6,845 nt of DNA from Paracoccaceae bacterium (lineage in GTDB: Bacteria > Pseudomonadota > Alphaproteobacteria > Rhodobacterales > Rhodobacteraceae): NCBI GenBank assembly GCA_009922885.1, contig RFUP01000119.1, positions 1 through 6,845 of the forward strand, in the 5' to 3' direction. The position numbers and the translations under genes were made by a program. Positions 6,133-6,845 of this stretch are shown here, in pieces; position 1 is the first letter of the stretch, and every line of letters begins with the position of its first letter. A model generated the notes under the pieces. The model searched no databases. It was not told the DNA's origin and saw nothing but the letters and a program-made list of their open reading frames with translations.

Positions 6133-6229
6133 CGCTCAATCCACCCGCATCCGTTAAGTTTGACAGGAAATGTGAACGCAGCACGACAGAAAACACTTGA
6201 AGCTGCCCGCATGTAGACCAAACTTTAAC

Positions 6230-6235
6230 TATAGA
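6230..6235 (+). promoter_or_regulatory. Candidate -10 element for clpA
   Basis: TATAGA matches the -10 consensus at 4 of 6 positions, in an A/T-rich patch, and would place transcription start near 6242, about 40 bases before the clpA GTG. No recognisable -35 lies at the right spacing, so this is tentative. Confidence 0.25.
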
Positions 6236-6242
6236 CGTTCAC

Positions 6243-6260
6243 GGTGCCCCCTCAGGCACC
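6243..6260 (+). repeat. Perfect 6-bp hairpin in the clpA leader
   Basis: GGTGCC and GGCACC pair perfectly around the loop CCCTCA. The hairpin ends 7 bases before the AGGAG ribosome binding site (6268-6272) of clpA. It is not followed by a T-run, so it is more likely a leader structure than a gloB terminator. Confidence 0.55.
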
Positions 6261-6280
6261 AAATCACAGGAGCACGGATC

Positions 6281-6845
6281 GTGCCTTCATTCTCGCCCTC
6301 TCTCGAAAAGTCGATCCACGCTGCTTTGGCTCTCGCCAATGCACGTCGGCACGAGTTTGCTACGCTCGAGCACCTCTTGCTCGCGCTCATCGACGAGCCG
6401 GACGCGAACCGCGTGATGAAAGCTTGTTCGGTCGACACGGAGGATCTGCGCGCCACGCTTGTCGAATTTATCGACGACGAATTGCAGAACCTCATCACCG
6501 ACATCGACGGCTCCGAAGCCGTCCCCACCGCCGCCTTCCAGCGCGTGATCCAGCGGGCAGCCATCCATGTGCAAAGCTCGGGGCGTACCGAAGTCACAGG
6601 CGCAAACGTTCTGGTCGCGATCTTCGCCGAGCGCGAGTCGAATGCCGCCTACTTCCTGCAAGAGCAGGACATGACCCGCTATGACGCCGTGAATTTCATC
6701 GCGCATGGCGTCGCCAAGGATCCCGCCTTCGGTGAACACCGCCCGGTGAAAGGCGCAACCGAAGAAGAATTCAAATCCCAGTCGCAGCCGCAGGAAGAGC
6801 AGAAGGATTCCGCTCTCGCGAAATACTGCGTGGACCTAAACACAA
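6281..6845 (+). CDS. clpA: ATP-dependent Clp protease ATP-binding subunit ClpA, N-terminal part (partial)
   Basis: The first 188 residues of ClpA are present; the frame remains open at the window edge. ClpA is the AAA+ unfoldase that feeds substrates to ClpP, with the adaptor ClpS binding its N domain to deliver N-degron proteins. Two Clp_N repeats are visible: SLEKSIHAALALANARRHEF with TLEHLLLALIDEP (about 7-40), and AFQRVIQRAAIHVQSSGRTE with GANVLVAIFAERES (about 85-120). A charged, Gln-rich linker follows (about 158-176), then ALAKYCVDLN (178-187), where the first AAA+ module begins. The Walker motifs lie beyond the window. The start is GTG at 6281 with AGGAG 8 bases upstream, and the protein begins MPSFSPSLEKSIHAAL as expected. 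ClpA is chosen over ClpB because of this N-domain and the short linker into D1. No clpS gene lies in the window. Confidence 0.93.
   Translation, partial: MPSFSPSLEKSIHAALALANARRHEFATLEHLLLALIDEPDANRVMKACSVDTEDLRATLVEFIDDELQNLITDIDGSEAVPTAAFQRVIQRAAIHVQSSGRTEVTGANVLVAIFAERESNAAYFLQEQDMTRYDAVNFIAHGVAKDPAFGEHRPVKGATEEEFKSQSQPQEEQKDSALAKYCVDLNT

Noticed and set aside
6160..6165. Perfect TTGACA -35 hexamer between gloB and clpA
   Set aside because: No acceptable -10 lies 16-19 bases downstream (sequence there is near GCACGACAGA), so a promoter cannot be called.
6196..6214. CTTGAAG followed by CCCGCATGT as a heat-shock (sigma-32) promoter for clpA
   Set aside because: The two elements are only about 4 bases apart, whereas 13-18 bases would be needed; the resemblance is accidental.
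1..6845. Search by eye for mobile elements, tRNA genes, CRISPR arrays, toxin-antitoxin or defence genes
   Set aside because: None seen: no tandem spaced repeats, no terminal repeats with transposase, no cloverleaf, and all sizable genes are recognisable or have a known domain.

Overview
The window is a piece of GC-rich chromosome that reads as an alphaproteobacterium, most likely Rhodobacteraceae (Roseobacter/Rhodobacter type). The basis is overall protein character: a lytic murein transglycosylase of the type common in that group, a YbjN-proC-csaA gene run, and a divergent methyltransferase/gloB pair next to clpA. The assignment is inferred from recognition of the proteins, not from a search. 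No tRNA, rRNA, CRISPR array, insertion sequence, phage gene or recombination site was seen. Gene density is high and base composition looks even, so nothing suggests recent transfer.

Layout. (1) Bases 1-523, plus strand: the 3' end of a lytic murein transglycosylase gene carrying a C-terminal peptidoglycan-binding domain. (2) Bases 526-4345, minus strand: a five-gene run read from right to left. It encodes a YbjN-domain protein, pyrroline-5-carboxylate reductase (proC), a CsaA-like tRNA-binding protein, a D-2-hydroxyacid dehydrogenase of the glyoxylate/hydroxypyruvate reductase type, and a long-form beta-ketoacyl-ACP synthase III-like enzyme. The proC/csaA and csaA/dehydrogenase junctions overlap, so these three genes are very probably cotranscribed. 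This run meets the transglycosylase gene tail to tail with only 2 bases between stop codons. (3) Bases 4346-4539: a 194-bp gene-free stretch rich in inverted repeats, serving as the leader of the five-gene run. (4) Bases 4540-5301, minus: a class I SAM-dependent methyltransferase-like protein, divergent from (5) gloB (glyoxalase II), plus, 5365-6132. (6) From 6281, plus: the N-terminal part of clpA, cut by the window edge. It is preceded by a 148-bp leader with a perfect hairpin just upstream of the ribosome binding site.

Functionally these are housekeeping genes: cell-wall turnover, proline biosynthesis, tRNA handling, 2-oxoacid reduction, fatty-acid condensation, methylglyoxal detoxification and regulated proteolysis. 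No new multi-gene system is evident. The least explained signals are non-coding: two tandem hairpins with complementary loops plus a further dyad ahead of the YbjN gene, and the hairpin in the clpA leader.
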